A stretch of DNA of 64,000 nt, taken from the NCBI RefSeq assembly GCF_009739515.1, contig NZ_CP046535.1, positions 3,643,501-3,707,500 of the forward strand, read 5' to 3'. How positions within the stretch are numbered: position 1 is the first letter of the stretch; each line of letters opens with the position of its first letter. The translations under genes and the position numbers were made by a program. Of the stretch, positions 60,711 through 64,000 are shown one piece after another. Below the pieces are notes generated by a model. It did no database searches. It saw only the letters and a program-made list of their open reading frames with translations, and had not been told where the DNA came from. The stretch is from Sphingomonas profundi (GTDB lineage Bacteria > Pseudomonadota > Alphaproteobacteria > Sphingomonadales > Sphingomonadaceae).

Positions 60711-61889
60711 TCAGTTCCGTCGGAACAGATCGCGTGCGATCAGCTGGCGCATGACCTCGTTGGCCCCGCCGGCGATACGGCTGATCCGGGCGTCGACATA
60801 GGCCTGCGCGATCGGATATTCGCTCATATACCCGTAGCCGCCGAAGAACTGGAGGCACTGGTCGACGACACGGCCGTTCAGCTCGGTGACGAGAAGCTTG
60901 ATCTTGGACGCGTCGGTCGGCGTCAGCCGCCCGGCCATGAAGCGGCTTATGCCCCAATCCACCAATATGCGGCCTTGACTGACCTCGGCTGCGAGCTGCG
61001 CGAGGGCGAACTGCGTGTTCTGCATGTCGCCCAGCTTGCCGCCGAACAGGTCGCGTTCCTGTACATAGTCGACGGTCCAGCGGATCGCCGCCTCGCACGC
61101 CGCCATGCCCTTGACGCCGATCGACAGCCGCTCCTGCGCGAGCTTGGTCATCAGCTGGGTGAAACCCCGGCCCTCCTCGCCGAGCAGGTTGCCGGTGGGC
61201 GCGATCGCATCGTGGAAGAACAGCTCGGAGGTGTCCTGCGCCTTCAGGCCGATCTTCTCCAGGCGGCGGCCCCGCTCGAAGCCGGGCTGATCGGCGTCGA
61301 CCGCTATCAGGCTCACGCCGCGGGCGCCGGCGGCCGGATCGGTCTTGCAGGCCAGGACCAGGATGTCGCACTGGCCGCCGTTCGAGATGTAGGTCTTCTG
61401 CCCGTTGATCCGATAGGTCTCGCCCTCGCGCACGGCACTCGTCCGCATGGCCTTCAGGTCGCTGCCGGCGCCCGGTTCGGTCATGCCGACGGCGCCGATC
61501 GCCTCGCCGCTGATCATGCGCGGCAGCCACTCGCGTTTCAGCGCCTCGCCGCCCCAGGCGAGGATGTACGGCGCCACCATCTCGGAGTGGACCATGAAGC
61601 CCGGCCCGGTGACGTTGGCGCGGGTGATCTCCTCGATCACCACCACGGCGTACAACCAGTCGGCGCCGATGCCGCCGTAGGCCTCGGGGATGGTCGGGCA
61701 GAGCATGCCGAGCGCGCCTGCCTTGCGCCAGGCCTCGCGCGGCACGATCCCGGCCTTTTCCCACTCCGCGTGATATGGCTGAAGCTCGGCCTCGACGAAC
61801 CGGCGCACCGTCGCGCGAAATGCGTCGTGCTCGGGCTCGAACAGGTCGCGCTCGACCAGGCTGCCGCTCTCGTGCGCGACGTTCATCAT
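60711..61889 (-). CDS. acyl-CoA dehydrogenase
   Basis: 392 residues. GMTEPGAGSDLKAMRTSAV, GQKTYISNGGQ, LAQERLSIGVKG (candidate helix-G base), FFGGYGYMSEYPIAQAYVDARI. Closest in this window to 32986-34182 (shared FEPEHDAFRATVRRFVE-like start and EYGG-type blocks). The ATG at 61889 overlaps the thiolase stop (ATGA), so it belongs to the leftward operon that begins beyond the right edge. Confidence 0.92.
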   Translation of the reverse strand: MMNVAHESGSLVERDLFEPEHDAFRATVRRFVEAELQPYHAEWEKAGIVPREAWRKAGALGMLCPTIPEAYGGIGADWLYAVVVIEEITRANVTGPGFMVHSEMVAPYILAWGGEALKREWLPRMISGEAIGAVGMTEPGAGSDLKAMRTSAVREGETYRINGQKTYISNGGQCDILVLACKTDPAAGARGVSLIAVDADQPGFERGRRLEKIGLKAQDTSELFFHDAIAPTGNLLGEEGRGFTQLMTKLAQERLSIGVKGMAACEAAIRWTVDYVQERDLFGGKLGDMQNTQFALAQLAAEVSQGRILVDWGISRFMAGRLTPTDASKIKLLVTELNGRVVDQCLQFFGGYGYMSEYPIAQAYVDARISRIAGGANEVMRQLIARDLFRRN

Positions 61890-63088
61890 CGGCCCATCAA
61901 TCCCAGGATCGAGATCGCGGCGACACCCTGATAGGGCACCCCGCCGAGATTGTGGGCCAGGCCGAGCGAGGGATCGGCAAGCTGGCGGCCGCCGGCGCGG
62001 CCGAGCAGCTGGCTGTAGATCTCGTAGGCCATGCGCAGCCCGGATGCGGCGATCGGATGGCCGAAGCATTTGAGCCCGCCGTCGATCTGGCAGGGCAGGC
62101 GCCCGTCGCGGTCGAACGCGCCGTCCAGCACATCGAAGACCGCGCGTCCGTCGTCGGAGAGGCCGAGATCCTCCATCGTCACGAGTTCCGTGATCGAGAA
62201 ACAGTCGTGCACCTCGGTCAGGCCCAGCTGCGTGCGCGGATCGGTGATCCCCGCCTCGCGATAGGCGCGCGCGGCGGCGTTGCGGGTGTTGGGCACGCTG
62301 CTGCCGTCCCATTCCGCCAGCTGCGTCTCCCGCCCCGAGCTCGCCGAGATCTGCAGGGCCTTGATCGACACGATGTCGGTCTTGCCCAGCGCGCGCGCCA
62401 TCTCGGGCGTCGTCACGATCGCGCAGGCGGCGCCGTCCGATACGCCCGAACAGTCGAACAGGCCGAGCGGATCGGCGATCATCGGCGCGCGCAGGATCGT
62501 CTCCATCGGCACGGGCTTGCGGAAGTGCGCCTTCGGGCTGTGCTGGCCATTCTGGTGGCTCTTCCACGAGACATGGCCGATCGCGCGCTTCAGATCGTCG
62601 CGTGAGATGCCGTGGCGCGCACGGTAGCCGGAAGCGAGCTGCGCGAACCCGGCGGGAGCGGAACCCATCGGCATCCACAGGTCGTTGAACGTGCCCTTGA
62701 ACGGGGTCGGCAGACCGCCGTAGCCGGTGTCCTTCAATTTCTCCGAACCGATCGCGAGCGCCACGTCGACCGCCCCTGCGGCGACCGCGTAGGCGGCCGC
62801 GCGCAGCGTCTCCGTGCCGGTCGCGCACATATTCTCCATGCGGCTGACGGGGATGCCGTCCAGCCGCAGCGCGGTGGCCGCGGGGATCGCGGAATTGCCG
62901 ACGTTCACCGCGTCGCCGTAGCAGCCGAACCACGCCGCCTCGATCTGCTCTCGCCCGATGCCGGCGTCGGCCAGCGCCTCCTCGAACGCCTCCGCCATCA
63001 GCTCGGGCGAGCCCGCGTCCCAACGCTCGCCGAACCGCGAGCACCCCATGCCGAGGATCGCGACCTTGTCCTTGATACCCGTTGCCAT
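61886..63088 (-). CDS. SCPx/Ltp-type thiolase, copy 2
   Basis: 400 residues from ATG 63088, with GAGGG about 8 bases upstream; a TTG 15 bases earlier is less likely. MENMCATGTETLRAAAYAVAAG holds the nucleophile Cys, HDCFSITELVTMEDLGL and KCFGHPIAASGLRMAYEIY the catalytic His. Nearly colinear with copy 1 (29338-30537) in length and sequence, for example ATGIKDKVAILGMGCSRFGE versus ATGIKDRVAIIGMGCTAFGE. It follows its own HMGS/OB-fold partner by 11 bases. Confidence 0.92.
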   Translation of the reverse strand: MATGIKDKVAILGMGCSRFGERWDAGSPELMAEAFEEALADAGIGREQIEAAWFGCYGDAVNVGNSAIPAATALRLDGIPVSRMENMCATGTETLRAAAYAVAAGAVDVALAIGSEKLKDTGYGGLPTPFKGTFNDLWMPMGSAPAGFAQLASGYRARHGISRDDLKRAIGHVSWKSHQNGQHSPKAHFRKPVPMETILRAPMIADPLGLFDCSGVSDGAACAIVTTPEMARALGKTDIVSIKALQISASSGRETQLAEWDGSSVPNTRNAAARAYREAGITDPRTQLGLTEVHDCFSITELVTMEDLGLSDDGRAVFDVLDGAFDRDGRLPCQIDGGLKCFGHPIAASGLRMAYEIYSQLLGRAGGRQLADPSLGLAHNLGGVPYQGVAAISILGLMGR

Positions 63089-63099
63089 ACGCCCGACCC

Positions 63100-64000
63100 T
63101 CAAGCCGCACCGAGCGGCGTCGACTTCCAGAAATAGCGGCGATAGCCACGCTGCCGGTCATGCTCCTTGATCCGGAACACCATGCGCAGCGCCGCATCCA
63201 CCTCGATCCCGCCCGCGCCCACGTCGACCAGTTCCATCTGCACGCGCGCGCCGTTGTCGAACTGCACGAAGCCGACATGCAGCGGCGGGCTCGGGTGGTA
63301 GGACAGCCAGTCGGCGGTGACGGTGAGCAGCTTCGCCGGCTCGTCCCGCAGGGGCACCGGGCTGAAGCTGGCGGCGGGGGCGTGGCAGTTAGCGCAATAT
63401 TGCAGCTGCGGGAACTGCACCGCGCCGCACGCGCCGCACGCGCCGGCGACGAACGCGTCGATCTGCCCGGCCGAGCGGTACTGTTCGGTCAGCGCGGTCT
63501 TGGCGCTCTTCTCCGCACGCATGCCCCAGTCCATGTCGATGCCGCCCTGGAACGAGAGCATCCGCAGATAGCTGTCGGTCGGCAGTGCATCGGCGATCGC
63601 CGCTGTCACGCCGCGCGCTGGTCGCGCGTCGGGCAGGTGCCCGGTCGTCTCCAGCACCAGCGCATCGGCGCCCTGGCCGAAGCCGACCAGCAGGATCCGC
63701 TCGCCCGGCCCGGCCGTCTCCAGCGTGCCGGCGAGCATCAGCAGGGCATGCGCCGCGCCCGCATAGCCGACACCGTCGTCGAGTGGATCGGCGATCGTGC
63801 CGGCGAACCTCACCGATTTCGCCACCGCCGGTGCGGCGCCGCGAAGATAGGAGGGCATCACGAAATGCTGGATGTCGCCGATCGACACCCCCGCATCGGC
63901 GAGCGCCGCCGCGATCGCGGCGGGCACGACGCGGCCATAGCCCTCGTCGCGGATCCAGCGTTCCTCCCACTGATAGTCCGTGTCCCTCCCCGCCGCGCGG
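63100..64000 (-). CDS. HMG-CoA-synthase/KAS III-like and OB-fold (DUF35) fusion, copy 2, 5' end beyond window
   Basis: 299 residues are visible; the frame is open to the right edge, with sequence DYQWEERWIRDEGYGRVVPA before the first in-window GTG (63927), so the N-terminus is outside. The HMGS-like part has GFGQGADALVLETTG; the DUF35 part carries a zinc ribbon CGACGAVQFPQLQYCANC and an OB fold ending QFDNGARVQMELVDVGAGG and RRYFWKS. Unlike copy 1 all four ribbon cysteines are kept. It overlaps the thiolase region by operon order and probably forms its partner subunit. Confidence 0.87.
   Translation of the reverse strand, partial: RAAGRDTDYQWEERWIRDEGYGRVVPAAIAAALADAGVSIGDIQHFVMPSYLRGAAPAVAKSVRFAGTIADPLDDGVGYAGAAHALLMLAGTLETAGPGERILLVGFGQGADALVLETTGHLPDARPARGVTAAIADALPTDSYLRMLSFQGGIDMDWGMRAEKSAKTALTEQYRSAGQIDAFVAGACGACGAVQFPQLQYCANCHAPAASFSPVPLRDEPAKLLTVTADWLSYHPSPPLHVGFVQFDNGARVQMELVDVGAGGIEVDAALRMVFRIKEHDRQRGYRRYFWKSTPLGAA

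Noticed and set aside
1-64000. Mobile element, integrase, tRNA or CRISPR
   Set aside because: I looked for transposase motifs, terminal inverted repeats, tRNA cloverleaf ends and regularly spaced direct repeats and saw none; gene duplications here look like paralogue families, not recent element copies.

Overview
The window is high-GC, gene-dense DNA that looks like a chromosomal or megaplasmid segment of an aerobic alphaproteobacterium, most likely Sphingomonadaceae. Support for this is three sphingomonad-type TonB-dependent receptors, many acyl-CoA dehydrogenases, SDRs and CoA ligases in tightly overlapping operons, and frequent GTG/TTG starts. The assignment is inference; there is no rRNA or marker gene. 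I found 54 protein genes (the first and last cut by the window edges), no RNA gene, no insertion sequence and no CRISPR. No gene-free gap exceeds 300 bases.

Layout. 1-6.6 kb: an NmrA-like protein, a TonB receptor, a LysR regulator and a divergent YdeP-type molybdoenzyme. 6.7-41.6 kb: a large catabolic island. It holds an alcohol dehydrogenase, aldehyde dehydrogenase and CoA ligase that could turn a primary alcohol into an acyl-CoA. It has four paralogues of an AttH/CrtC-like family of unknown function, and two kinase modules in which an APH-fold phosphotransferase overlaps a small helical partner, like LvaA-LvaB of levulinate catabolism. Beta-oxidation enzymes follow: four acyl-CoA dehydrogenases over the window, enoyl-CoA hydratases, MaoC, SDRs, a CitE-like lyase, and a thiolase with an HMG-CoA-synthase/OB-fold partner. 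The plus-strand operon at 32.1-41.6 kb contains close relatives of BadH and BadI, the dehydrogenase and ring-opening hydrolase of cyclohexanecarboxylate degradation, beside a MarR regulator (BadR is also MarR-type). It ends with a CoA-transferase, a BKACE enzyme, a second CoA ligase and a FadB/J-like protein without its dehydrogenase domain. Together they suggest degradation of an alicyclic, possibly terpenoid, acid through a 2-oxocyclohexanecarboxyl-CoA-type intermediate, with hydroxyacyl-CoA phosphorylation as a means of removing hydroxyl groups. The substrate is not known.

41.8-43.7 kb holds a topoisomerase IB and a possible permuted papain-like protein; a PagL-like lipid A deacylase follows. 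44.6-60.6 kb is a second catabolic island: two secreted amidohydrolases, two pairs of PYROXD2/CrtI-like flavoprotein plus Rieske oxygenase, a TetR regulator, an APC permease, a TPR-sulfotransferase, a TonB receptor and a sarcosine-oxidase-like flavoprotein. This arrangement suggests uptake and oxidation of an amide or N-substituted compound. 60.7-64 kb begins another beta-oxidation operon that repeats the dehydrogenase, thiolase and HMGS/OB-fold set.

Two groups of operator-like sequences, built on CTTGT...ACA, lie in the promoter regions of the two islands and may mark two regulons.
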